The position numbers and the translations under genes are program-made. A stretch of 64,000 nucleotides of DNA from Nocardioides sp. ChNu-153 (lineage in GTDB: Bacteria; Actinomycetota; Actinomycetes; Propionibacteriales; Nocardioidaceae). The stretch lies in assembly GCF_030466625.1 (NCBI RefSeq), contig NZ_JADEVT010000001.1, forward strand, positions 1 to 64,000. The letters are read 5' to 3'. Of the stretch, positions 54,888-63,055 are shown in pieces. Below the pieces are notes generated by a model, which worked only from the letters and a program-made list of their open reading frames with translations, did no database searches and was not told the DNA's origin. The first letter of the stretch is position 1. Each line of letters starts with the position of its first letter.

Positions 54888-56390
54888 TCAGACCCGCGCC
54901 GCCCGCAGCCGCTGCAGCTGCCGCGCGCACTCGGCCGCGAGGGCGACCGCGAGCTCCTCGGGCGACTCGCCCACGACCTCCGGGACGAGGTGCTGCACCG
55001 TGCCGTCGGCGAGCAGGTCGTGCGCCCGCACGCGCTGCCGCTCCGCCATCTGCGCCGCGTGGTCGGCGACGCCGTGCACGATGACGCTGGCGCCCTCGGG
55101 CGGCAGCGGCGACAGCCACGCGTCGCCGGCCGCCACCACGACGTCGGCCGGCAGCAGGGCCAGCGCGCCGCCGCCGCAGCCCTGGCCCATGAGCAGCGCC
55201 ACGGTCGGCACCGTCATCGTCGTCATGGTCGCGATGCAGCGCGCGATCTCGCCGGCGATCGACCCCTGCTCGGCCGCCACCGACAGCTCGGCGCCCGGCG
55301 TGTCGATGACCGTCACGAGCGGGAGGCGCAGCTCCTCGGCCAGCCGCATCGCGCGCCGCGCCTCGCGGAGCGCGGCGGGACCCATGGGGGTGGCCGCCGT
55401 CTGTCGCGCGCGGTCCTGCCCGACCAGCACGCACGGCTGCCCGTCGAGGCGGGTGAGCGCGATGATCACCGAGGCGTCCTGCTCGCCCTCGGCGGTGCCG
55501 CGCAGCCGCACCGTGCTGCGCGCGCCGTGCCGCAGCAGGTCGCGGACGCCCGCGCGGCCGGGCTCGCGCGTGCGCTCCACGGCCGTCCACACGTCGTACG
55601 GCGGCTCGACCCCGGCGAGCGCGTCCGGCCCGTGCAGCCCCTCGCGCCGCGGCAGGCGCGGCGCCTCGGCCGGGTCGCGCAGCACCGACAGCGCCAGCTC
55701 GACGAGCTCGCGCAGCTGCTCGGGCGTGGCGACGGCGTCGATGATCCCGTGCGCGGCGAGGTTCTCCGCGGTCTGCACGCCGGGCGGGAACGGCTCGCCG
55801 TGCAGCGCCTCGTAGACCCGCGGCCCGAGGAACCCGACGAGCGCCCCCGGCTCGCCCAGCGTCACGTGGGCCAGCGAGCCCCACGACGCCAGCACGCCGC
55901 CGGTGGTGGGGTGGCGCAGGTAGGCCAGGTACGGCAGCCCCGCCGACCGGTGGTCCATCACCGCGCGGGTGATGGCGACCATCCCGACGAACGCCGGCGT
56001 GCCCTCCTGCATGCGCGTGCCGCCGGACGCGGTGCTCGCCAGCAGGGGCAGGCCCTCGGCGGTCGCCCGTCGTACGGCGGTCACGATCCGCGCCGCGGTG
56101 GCCGCCCCGATCGACCCGGCGAGGAACCGGAAGTCGTTGACGACGACCGCCACCCGGCGCCCGCCGACCGTGCCGGCACCCGTGACGACCGACTCGTCGA
56201 GACCGGAGCGCTCGGCGGCGCTCGCGAGCTGCTCCCGGTACGCCGCGTCCCACCCGTCGGCGGCGACCGGGGTGTCCCACGACGCGAAGGACCCGGGATC
56301 CAGCACGAGCTCCACCAGCTCGCGGGCGCCGACGCGGCGGGGGGTGGCGGGTGCGGCGCTGCGGCCGGCGGGGTCGGGCGTGGCGGTCAT
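54888..56390 (-). CDS. Fused AccD/AccA-like carboxyltransferase
   Basis: A 500-residue protein with two crotonase-fold carboxyltransferase halves. The beta half has LLASTASGGTRMQEGTPAFV and GSLAHVTLGEPGALVGFLGP; the alpha half has LPLVTVIDTPGAELSVAAEQ and GQGCGGGALALLPADVVVAA. The AccD zinc ribbon cysteines are missing. Family enzymes transfer CO2 between biotin and an acyl-CoA, but no biotin carboxylase or carrier is nearby, so it could also resemble the MdcDE subunits that decarboxylate malonyl thioesters (inference). Downstream end of the hydantoinase/barbiturase cluster, separated from it by a hairpin. Confidence 0.88.
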   Translation of the reverse strand: MTATPDPAGRSAAPATPRRVGARELVELVLDPGSFASWDTPVAADGWDAAYREQLASAAERSGLDESVVTGAGTVGGRRVAVVVNDFRFLAGSIGAATAARIVTAVRRATAEGLPLLASTASGGTRMQEGTPAFVGMVAITRAVMDHRSAGLPYLAYLRHPTTGGVLASWGSLAHVTLGEPGALVGFLGPRVYEALHGEPFPPGVQTAENLAAHGIIDAVATPEQLRELVELALSVLRDPAEAPRLPRREGLHGPDALAGVEPPYDVWTAVERTREPGRAGVRDLLRHGARSTVRLRGTAEGEQDASVIIALTRLDGQPCVLVGQDRARQTAATPMGPAALREARRAMRLAEELRLPLVTVIDTPGAELSVAAEQGSIAGEIARCIATMTTMTVPTVALLMGQGCGGGALALLPADVVVAAGDAWLSPLPPEGASVIVHGVADHAAQMAERQRVRAHDLLADGTVQHLVPEVVGESPEELAVALAAECARQLQRLRAARV

Positions 56391-56430
56391 CGACTGCTGC
56401 TCCTCGGAGGTCGGGGAATGGCGAGGGCCC

Positions 56431-56470
56431 CCAGGCCGGGGCGGAGCCGGTGGCTCCGCCCCGCGCCTGG
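56431..56470 (-). terminator. Strong hairpin between ring-opening amidohydrolase and carboxyltransferase genes
   Basis: GGGGCGGAGCC (56438-56448) pairs with GGCTCCGCCCC (56452-56462) across a 3-nt loop, extended by outer CCAGGC/GCCTGG. It sits in a 144-bp gap within the leftward cluster and may end or attenuate the upstream transcript. Confidence 0.65.
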
Positions 56471-56534
56471 AGGCCCGGGACGCCGGGGTGCCCGGCGGTG
56501 GTGCGCGACGGCCCGTGCGGGCCGCCGTACGGCC

Positions 56535-57668
56535 TCAGGCCGACGGGTAGCCCGTCGGGTCCGCACCGAGGTCGACGATGGCCGCGACCGGGCCGCCGCC
56601 GTCGGGGCCCTGGTGGGCCGCGGAGACGGAGACGAAGACCGCCGGGTCGCCGGTGACCGACGCGGTCACGCCGCCGACGGCGCTCTTGATCTGGCGGTGC
56701 CAGTGCACGTCGGAGTCGTCGAGCATGGCGTTGCGCCGTCCGCGCACCTCGCCGTCCTGCGAGACCTCGCACTTGAGGAACACGTTGACGAGACGGCCGC
56801 CGAGGTCGCTCGTGTGCGGGCGCTCGGGCAGGTCGAGGCCGGCGTCCTTGATCGCGGCCCAGATTCCGTCGGTGTCGAGGGCGTCGTTCATCACCGAGTG
56901 GCCGATGCGGTAGCGACCGCCGACGCCGCGGGCGTTGCCCACGACGACGATCTGCGCCTGGTCGAGCTCGACGCCCGAGGAGCAGGACGCGACCGAGGAG
57001 TAGAGGTCGCGGTTGTGCATGACGTCCTCGTCGGTGGGCTGCTCGATCTCGCCGAGCGCGACGGCGATGCCGAGCGCGGTGCAGCCGTTGGAGAGGTCCA
57101 TCGACTCGTGGGTGTGCTCGGTCCAGACCGACTTCCCGCGGCTCTTGGCGTCGCGGATCGTGTGGATGGTGAGCAGCGGCGTCTTGGTCTGCACGTAGTG
57201 CACGTCCGCCGGGTCGGTGATGCCGGCGCGCTCCATGGCGACGCGGACGCCCGCGGCGACCTTGTCGACCATCGCGACGCGACCGATCTCCTCGGGGAGG
57301 AGCTCCTCGCTCATCGCGAAGCCGACCGTGAGGCGCAGGTCGTCGGTCTTCTCGACCTGGTCGTCGGGCACGGTCGCGAAGATCGTGGCGTGGGGGGAGA
57401 TGACGCCGTCGGTGCCGCCGGACCACACGATCGGGACCTGCTTCACCTCCTCGGCGGGGCGGGAGCCCTTCTCCATCAGCACCTCGCGGAACGCGCGGTC
57501 GGCGATGATGCGGGTGTAGTCGTTGACGCCGCCGTTGCCCTCGGTCTTGCCGATGACGGCGATGACGCGGTCGGCCTCGATGGTGCCGGCGTCGATCAGC
57601 TCGGCGAGTCCGGATGCGTCCGAGACGTTCTTGATGGGGACCTTGCGGACCTCGATTGCGTCGGGCAC
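56535..57668 (-). CDS. Ring-opening amidohydrolase (barbiturase / cyanuric acid hydrolase family)
   Basis: A 377-residue enzyme of the AtzD/Bar family, which opens cyclic ureides such as barbituric or cyanuric acid. The fold is three repeats each with a Ser-Lys pair; here Lys41 ([11 protein letters not shown]) with Ser83 ([12 protein letters not shown]), Lys162 (TKTPLL) with Ser231 ([10 protein letters not shown]), and Lys299 with Ser347 or Ser349 ([16 protein letters not shown]), matching the family spacing. GTG start at 57668 behind GGAGAGGT. Directly downstream of carbamate kinase. Which ring it opens cannot be told from sequence alone. Confidence 0.9.
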   Translation of the reverse strand: MPDAIEVRKVPIKNVSDASGLAELIDAGTIEADRVIAVIGKTEGNGGVNDYTRIIADRAFREVLMEKGSRPAEEVKQVPIVWSGGTDGVISPHATIFATVPDDQVEKTDDLRLTVGFAMSEELLPEEIGRVAMVDKVAAGVRVAMERAGITDPADVHYVQTKTPLLTIHTIRDAKSRGKSVWTEHTHESMDLSNGCTALGIAVALGEIEQPTDEDVMHNRDLYSSVASCSSGVELDQAQIVVVGNARGVGGRYRIGHSVMNDALDTDGIWAAIKDAGLDLPERPHTSDLGGRLVNVFLKCEVSQDGEVRGRRNAMLDDSDVHWHRQIKSAVGGVTASVTGDPAVFVSVSAAHQGPDGGGPVAAIVDLGADPTGYPSA

Positions 57669-57730
57669 GGCTTTACCTCTCCTTCGGTGGGCCACGGACC
57701 GCGTGGGCGGCCCGGGGGGACTGCGGTGGT

Positions 57731-58732
57731 TCAGGCGACGGCGTGGGCCGGCGGGTCGGACGCCGGGTGGGGCACGGGGTCGGGTACGACGACGGTGCCG
57801 ACGAGCGCGTCCTGCGAGCCTGCCCCGACGGCGGTGACGGCGTCGCGGATGCGGTCGAGCGAGGTGATGACGGAGGTGCCGCCGGACTCGGCGAAGCGCA
57901 GCGCGGCCTCGACCTTCGGGCCCATGCTCCCGGCCGCGAAGTGGCCGGCCGCGGCGATCTCGCGCATCTCCGAGGCGGTCACGCGACCCAGCGGGCGGGC
58001 CTGCGGCGTGCCGTAGCCGATGATCGCGTTGTCGACGTCGGTGGCGATGACGAGCACGTCGGCGTGCACGACCGCGCCGAGCAGCGCGGCCCCGAGGTCC
58101 TTGTCGATGACGGCCTCGACGCCCGACAGCGAGCCGTCCGCGGCGCGCAGCACCGGGATGCCGCCGCCGCCGGCGGCCACCACGACGTACCCGGCCTCGA
58201 CGAGGGTGACGACCGCGGGGGCGTCGACGATCTCGCGCGGCTGGGGCGAGGGGACGACGCGACGCCAGCCCTTCTCGCCGCGGTCCTGCCACAGCTGGCC
58301 CTCGGCGACGAACCGCTGGGCCTCCTCCTCGGGCAGGAAGCGGCCGACGGGCTTGCTGGGCGCGAGGAAGTCGGGGTCCGCGGCGTCGACGACGGTGCGG
58401 GTGACGAGGCCGGCGGCGCGCCGGTCGATGCCGCGGCGGGTGAGCGCCGCGTCCAGGCTCGAGGTCAGCGTGTAGCCGAGCGTCCCCTGGGTCTGGGCGC
58501 CGCACCAGTCGAGCGGCACCATCGGCACCACGTGGGCGGTCAGCTCGTTCTTGACGAGCAGGTTGCCGACCTGGGGGCCGTTGCCGTGGGTGACCACGAC
58601 GTCCGTCCCGGTGGCGACGAGCTCGGCGATCCGGTCGGCCGCCACGTCGATGGCGGCCCGCTGGGCCTCCACCGTCGCGGACCCGTCCGGCCCGGTCATG
58701 GCGTTGCCGCCGAGTGCGATGAGCGCACGCAC
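57731..58732 (-). CDS. arcC: Carbamate kinase
   Basis: A 333-residue amino-acid-kinase-fold enzyme that makes ATP from carbamoyl phosphate and ADP (or the reverse). Seen are [11 protein letters not shown] at the start, [15 protein letters not shown], the PF-like [18 protein letters not shown] insertion of carbamate kinases, [10 protein letters not shown] and [12 protein letters not shown], and the C-terminal [16 protein letters not shown]. No arginine deiminase or ornithine carbamoyltransferase gene accompanies it, so the carbamoyl group must come from another substrate, plausibly the ureide opened by the neighbouring amidohydrolase. GTG start with GGGAG ribosome site. Confidence 0.93.
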   Translation of the reverse strand: MRALIALGGNAMTGPDGSATVEAQRAAIDVAADRIAELVATGTDVVVTHGNGPQVGNLLVKNELTAHVVPMVPLDWCGAQTQGTLGYTLTSSLDAALTRRGIDRRAAGLVTRTVVDAADPDFLAPSKPVGRFLPEEEAQRFVAEGQLWQDRGEKGWRRVVPSPQPREIVDAPAVVTLVEAGYVVVAAGGGGIPVLRAADGSLSGVEAVIDKDLGAALLGAVVHADVLVIATDVDNAIIGYGTPQARPLGRVTASEMREIAAAGHFAAGSMGPKVEAALRFAESGGTSVITSLDRIRDAVTAVGAGSQDALVGTVVVPDPVPHPASDPPAHAVA

Positions 58733-58886
58733 GTCGATCTCCCATCCGTGTGATCTGCACCTCGCCGTCGCGGCCAACCTAGGCCGCGGACGAGGTGGGG
58801 GTGTAGGGCGAGTGGTGCCCGAGCTGGGTCCGCACCTTCGGCAGGACGTGCCAGTCGACGGGCGCAGGCAGGGCAGGCCAGGCGGG

Positions 58887-60050
58887 TCAGGCCTCGTCGA
58901 GCCAGGCGCGGATCGCGTCGGAGTGCTCGCCGAGCGCCGGCGGCGCGAGGTGGGTGTCGCGACGGCGCTCGCCGGCGGCGTCGAACCACCGCAGCGGCGG
59001 GCCGGGCAGCTCGACGGGGCCGAGCACGGGGTGGTCGACCTCGACGACGAGGCCCTGCGAACGGGTCTGGTCCCACTCGTAGACCCGGTCGAGGGTGCGG
59101 ACCTCGCCGGCCGGGATGCCGGCGGCGGCCAGGCGCGGCATGAGCACGTCGTACCCGAGGTCGGCGAAGGCCGCGTCGACCATCGCGATCACCTCCTCGC
59201 GGTGCGCCACGCGGGCGGCGTTGGTCGCGAAGCGGGGGTCGTCGACCGGCAGGTCGAACTCGGCGGCCAGCTTGCGCCACAGGCCCTCGCTGCCCACCGC
59301 GATCTGCACGTCGCCCTCGGCGCAGCGGAAGAGGCCGTAGGGGCTGATGGAGGGGTGGTGGTTGCCGGAGGCGCGGGGCACCTCGCCGGCGACGGTGTAG
59401 CGGGTGCCCTGGAACGCGTGGACGCCGACGATGGCGGCCAGCAGGGAGGTCCGCACGACGGTGCCGCGGCCCGTCCGGTCGCGCTCGTGGAGGGCGGCGA
59501 CGACGCCGTACGCGCCGTACATGCCCGCGAGCAGGTCGCCGATGGGCACCCCGACCCGCGTCGGGTGGTCGCGGTCCGGGCCGGTCAGCGACATGAGGCC
59601 GGCCTCGCCCTGCGCGATCTGGTCGTAGCCGGCGCGCCCGCCCTCGGGCCCGTCGTGGCCGAAGCCCGAGATGGACAGCTGCACGAGGCGCGGGTTGAGC
59701 TCGCGCACGCGGTCCTCGCCGAAGCCGAGGCGGTCGAGCACGCCGGGCCGGAAGTTCTCCACCAGCACGTCCGCACGCTCCAGCAGGCGGGCGAGCACGT
59801 CGCGGCCGTCGTCGCTCTTGAGGTCGAGGACGATCGACTCCTTGTTGCGGTTGCACGACAGGTAGTACGTCGAGACCGTGTCGTCCTCCGGCCCGACGAA
59901 CGGCGGGCCCCAGCCGCGGGTGTCGTCACCGGTCTCGGACTCCACCTTGATGACGCGGGCCCCGAGGTCGCCCAGCATCATCGCGGCGTGCGGCCCGGCG
60001 AGGGCGCGGGACAGGTCGACGACGAGCACGTCGTCCAGGGGCAGGGTCAT
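58887..60050 (-). CDS. Class III CoA-transferase (CaiB/BaiF family)
   Basis: A 387-residue enzyme that moves CoA between carboxylic acids. Family features: VVDLSRALAGPHAAMMLGDL, then GARVIKVESETGDDTRGWGP; ENFRPGVLDRLGFGED; GYDQIAQGEAGLMSLTG; and the likely catalytic Asp at about 172 in GVPIGDLLAGMYGAYG. ATG after GGAGGTGCTCG. Within the leftward cluster it is placed between the NmrA-like gene and carbamate kinase (154-bp gap downstream), suggesting it activates the acid left after ring opening (inference). Confidence 0.93.
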   Translation of the reverse strand: MTLPLDDVLVVDLSRALAGPHAAMMLGDLGARVIKVESETGDDTRGWGPPFVGPEDDTVSTYYLSCNRNKESIVLDLKSDDGRDVLARLLERADVLVENFRPGVLDRLGFGEDRVRELNPRLVQLSISGFGHDGPEGGRAGYDQIAQGEAGLMSLTGPDRDHPTRVGVPIGDLLAGMYGAYGVVAALHERDRTGRGTVVRTSLLAAIVGVHAFQGTRYTVAGEVPRASGNHHPSISPYGLFRCAEGDVQIAVGSEGLWRKLAAEFDLPVDDPRFATNAARVAHREEVIAMVDAAFADLGYDVLMPRLAAAGIPAGEVRTLDRVYEWDQTRSQGLVVEVDHPVLGPVELPGPPLRWFDAAGERRRDTHLAPPALGEHSDAIRAWLDEA

Positions 60051-60107
60051 CGAGCACCTCCGGGAGCGGTGGGGGACGACCCGGTCGGGCCGCCCCGGGG
60101 TACGGCG

Positions 60108-61025
60108 TCAGGCCGGGTCGGCGGCGGGGTCGGTCGGGGCGTCGGCCAGGTCGCGGCGTAGCGCCGCGGCCAGGGTCGTGGGCGCACGGCCCAGCAGGGT
60201 GCGCAGCGAGAGCGGGCTGCCGACGAGGCCGTGGTCGTCGTACCAGGCGAACATCGCGGCCAGGTCGTCGAGGTCGCGGCGCGTGCCGGTCGGGTCGACC
60301 CCGGCGCGCCACCGCTCCAGCGGCAGGTGCTCGGCGACCACGGGCCGGCCGAGGACCTCGGCGAGCACGTCGGCCGTCGCGGCGCTGCTCAGCACCTCGG
60401 GCCCGGCGAGCTCGAAGGTGCCGTAGGTGGTCGCGTCGTCGCCGAGCACGGCGACCGCGGCGGCGGCCACGTCGACGAGGTCGACGGGGGTGAAGGGCCG
60501 CGTCACGTCGTACGGCACGCGGTAGCGGCCCTCGGCGCGCGCGGCGGCGACGAACGGCAGCACGTTCTGGACGTAGCTGGCGGGCTGGAGCACGGTCCAC
60601 GCCAGCGGGCTGCGGCGCACGATCAGCTCGGAGGCCGCCTTGCGCAGGTGGTGGGGCATCGCGGGCACGTGCGGCTGCAGCACGGAGTGGTAGACGAACC
60701 GGCCGACGCCGGCGCGGACGGCGGCGTCGACCACGGTGCCGGTGACGGCGTCCTCGGTCGGGTGCATGTTCGGCGGCACGTGGTAGACGGCGTCGACGTC
60801 GTCGAGGGCGGCCGCCAGGTCGGCCGGCCCGCCCTCGACGTCGACGATCCGGCTCGCCACGCCCTGGCCCGCGAACGCGTCCGCGGCCGCGGAGCGGCGC
60901 ACGAGCGCCACCGGGTGGTGGCCGGCCTCGAGGAGGCCGGCCACCACGGCGGTCCCGGTCTTGCCGGACGCGCCCGTGACCGCCACGCGCAGGGAGCGGT
61001 GAAGGGCAGGGTGCGGGACGGACAC
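60108..61025 (-). CDS. NmrA-like NAD(P)-binding protein
   Basis: A 305-residue atypical SDR. The dinucleotide motif is VTGASGKTGTAVVAGLLEAG near residue 15, the middle has VYHVPPNMHPTED and FVYHSVLQPHVPAM, and the chain lacks the classical YxxxK dyad, as in the NmrA/HSCARG and quinone-reductase-like group. It may be a reductase or a redox sensor. GTG start five bases after the hyuB stop. Confidence 0.85.
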   Translation of the reverse strand: MSVPHPALHRSLRVAVTGASGKTGTAVVAGLLEAGHHPVALVRRSAAADAFAGQGVASRIVDVEGGPADLAAALDDVDAVYHVPPNMHPTEDAVTGTVVDAAVRAGVGRFVYHSVLQPHVPAMPHHLRKAASELIVRRSPLAWTVLQPASYVQNVLPFVAAARAEGRYRVPYDVTRPFTPVDLVDVAAAAVAVLGDDATTYGTFELAGPEVLSSAATADVLAEVLGRPVVAEHLPLERWRAGVDPTGTRRDLDDLAAMFAWYDDHGLVGSPLSLRTLLGRAPTTLAAALRRDLADAPTDPAADPA

Positions 61026-61030
61026 GGTGC

Positions 61031-63055
61031 TCAGAGGTAGTCGTACGGCGAGGCGGTGGCTCCACCGGAGAGCAGGGCGTAGCCCGGACCCCGGTCGAAG
61101 AACGGGGCGTCCGCGTCGCGCTCGGAGCGCAGCTGCTCGCGCAGCGCGACCGTCGCCTCCACGTCGACCGCGGGGGCCGCGACGGCCTCCGGGTCGAGCT
61201 CCTCGGCCAGCACGACGCCGTAGTCGGCGCGCGCTGCCTCGACCGACACCTTGCGCCACCACACGTCGCGGGCCACGGACGCCGGCTCGCGGTCGAGCGG
61301 GTCGCCCCAGCCGCCACCGCCCGTCGTGCGGATGCGGATGACCTCGCCGGCCTTGACCGCGACGGCGTCCACCAGGGCGTCCACCTCGCGCTCGTCCGGC
61401 CCGCCCGGGTCGATGGTGACCTGGAACGACTTGCCGGCCTTGCCGCCCTTCACGCCCCAGCAGGCGAGGATCGAGCGGTCGGCGATCGACATGAAGTGCG
61501 CGTCGGCGAGCATGCGGATCTGCTTCTCGTAGCCGAGCCCGCCGCGGAACTGGCCCGCGCCGCCCGAGTCGAGCGCCAGGCCGAGGCTCTCCACGCGGAA
61601 CGGGAAGCGCGACTCGGTGAACTCGGTCGGCAGGTTCCGCGAGTCGGGCACGACGTGGATGGTGTCCTCGCCGTCGGCGTAGTAGCGACCGCCCGAGCCG
61701 CCGCCCAGCACCTCGCGCATGAGGTAGGGGTTGCCCTCGAGGTCGTTGCCGTAGACACCCGTGTAGCGGATGGTCTCCTGGTCGGCCGGCATCCGGCCGT
61801 CCACGGCCTTCGCCACGACGCCCGACAGCACGCCGAGCAGGCGCAGGATGACGAACGTGCGGGCGTTCGTCGGCGCCGGGAACTCGGGCGTCAGCAGCGT
61901 GCCCTTGGGCGGGAAGCGCATCTCGATCAGCGGGGCGATGCCCTCGTTGACGTCGAGCTCCGCCATCCGCTCGGGGGTGTCGGCCAGGTTGCGCAGGATC
62001 GGCGCGATCCACTTCTTGAGGAAGGCGCCGTCCGCGTAGTCGCCGCAGTGGTTGATCGGGCCCTTGGCCTGCGGCGCCGTGCCGGTGAAGTCGATGACGA
62101 GGCGGGGGCCGCCGTCGGGGCCGCCCGTCTCCTCCTTCGTCAGCGTGATCCGCTGGGTGTGCAGCTGCGGGTCGTCGACGCCGTCCTGCTCCGCGTAGTC
62201 CTCCCAGATGAACGTGCCGGTGGGGATCTTCGAGAGGATCTCGCGGCGGAACGTCTCGGTGGTCTTGTCGAGGATCGCGTCGAAGGCGGCGAAGACCTGG
62301 TCGCGGCCGTAGCGGGCGAACAGCTCGGTCAGCCGGCGCGCACCCAGCAGGCAGGCGGAGCACTCGGCGTCGAGGTCGGCCGCCAGCGAGTCGGGCATGC
62401 GCGAGTTGCGCGTCATGATCTTCAGCGCGGACTCGTTGGGCACGCCGCCGTCCCACAGCTTGATCGGGGGGACCATCAGGCCCTCCTCGAACACGCTGGT
62501 CGCGGTGCTCGGCATCGAGCCGGGCACCGAGCCGCCGATGTCGTCGTGGTGGCCGAAGGCCTGCACGAACGCGACCACCTCGGGGCCGTCGCCCGAGTCG
62601 TGGAAGACCGGCGCGGTGATGCACAGGTCGGGCAGGTGGCCGATGCCGCCCTCGGACAGGTAGACGTCGTTGTGGAAGAAGACGTCGCCGGGCTTCATCG
62701 TCTCGACCGGGTAGTCGCGGATGACCGGCTGCACGAGCGCCGAGTACGAGCGGCCCGTGAGCTTGCGGGCGTGCTTGTCGTGGATGCCCGCGCGGTAGTC
62801 GTGGGCGTCGCGGATCATGGGCGAGCGGCTGGTGCGCCCGATGGAGGTCTCGACCTCCTGCTCGACCGACGCCAGGTAGCCCTCGACGATCTCGACGACG
62901 ACCGGGTCGACGTCGACGCCCTCGGTGAGGCGGTACGGCGCGTCACCGCCGGGGGCGCGCACGCCCACCACGGTCGGGGGCTCGGTCTCGGCGCCGGGCA
63001 CGCGGGTGGTCGCGGAGCCGCCGGCCGCGGGGGTGGGGAGGACGTCGCTGGTCAC
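61031..63055 (-). CDS. Hydantoinase B / oxoprolinase family subunit
   Basis: A 674-residue HyuB-type subunit. The family segments ASVEQEVETSIGRTSRSPMI, PGDVFFHNDVYLSEGGIGHL, FVQAFGHHDDIGGSVPGSMP, DFTGTAPQAKGPINH and the Gly-rich TTGGGGWGDP are clear. HyuA-HyuB enzymes hydrolyse cyclic amides (N-methylhydantoin, 5-oxoproline) using ATP or carboxylate ketones (acetone carboxylase). GTG start overlaps the hyuA stop (GTGA), as expected for subunits of one complex. Confidence 0.94.
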   Translation of the reverse strand: MTSDVLPTPAAGGSATTRVPGAETEPPTVVGVRAPGGDAPYRLTEGVDVDPVVVEIVEGYLASVEQEVETSIGRTSRSPMIRDAHDYRAGIHDKHARKLTGRSYSALVQPVIRDYPVETMKPGDVFFHNDVYLSEGGIGHLPDLCITAPVFHDSGDGPEVVAFVQAFGHHDDIGGSVPGSMPSTATSVFEEGLMVPPIKLWDGGVPNESALKIMTRNSRMPDSLAADLDAECSACLLGARRLTELFARYGRDQVFAAFDAILDKTTETFRREILSKIPTGTFIWEDYAEQDGVDDPQLHTQRITLTKEETGGPDGGPRLVIDFTGTAPQAKGPINHCGDYADGAFLKKWIAPILRNLADTPERMAELDVNEGIAPLIEMRFPPKGTLLTPEFPAPTNARTFVILRLLGVLSGVVAKAVDGRMPADQETIRYTGVYGNDLEGNPYLMREVLGGGSGGRYYADGEDTIHVVPDSRNLPTEFTESRFPFRVESLGLALDSGGAGQFRGGLGYEKQIRMLADAHFMSIADRSILACWGVKGGKAGKSFQVTIDPGGPDEREVDALVDAVAVKAGEVIRIRTTGGGGWGDPLDREPASVARDVWWRKVSVEAARADYGVVLAEELDPEAVAAPAVDVEATVALREQLRSERDADAPFFDRGPGYALLSGGATASPYDYL

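Noticed and set aside
58733..58886. A gene or promoter in the 154-bp gap between carbamate kinase and CoA-transferase
   Set aside because: No ribosome site with a coherent frame and no recognisable -10/-35 pair was found.
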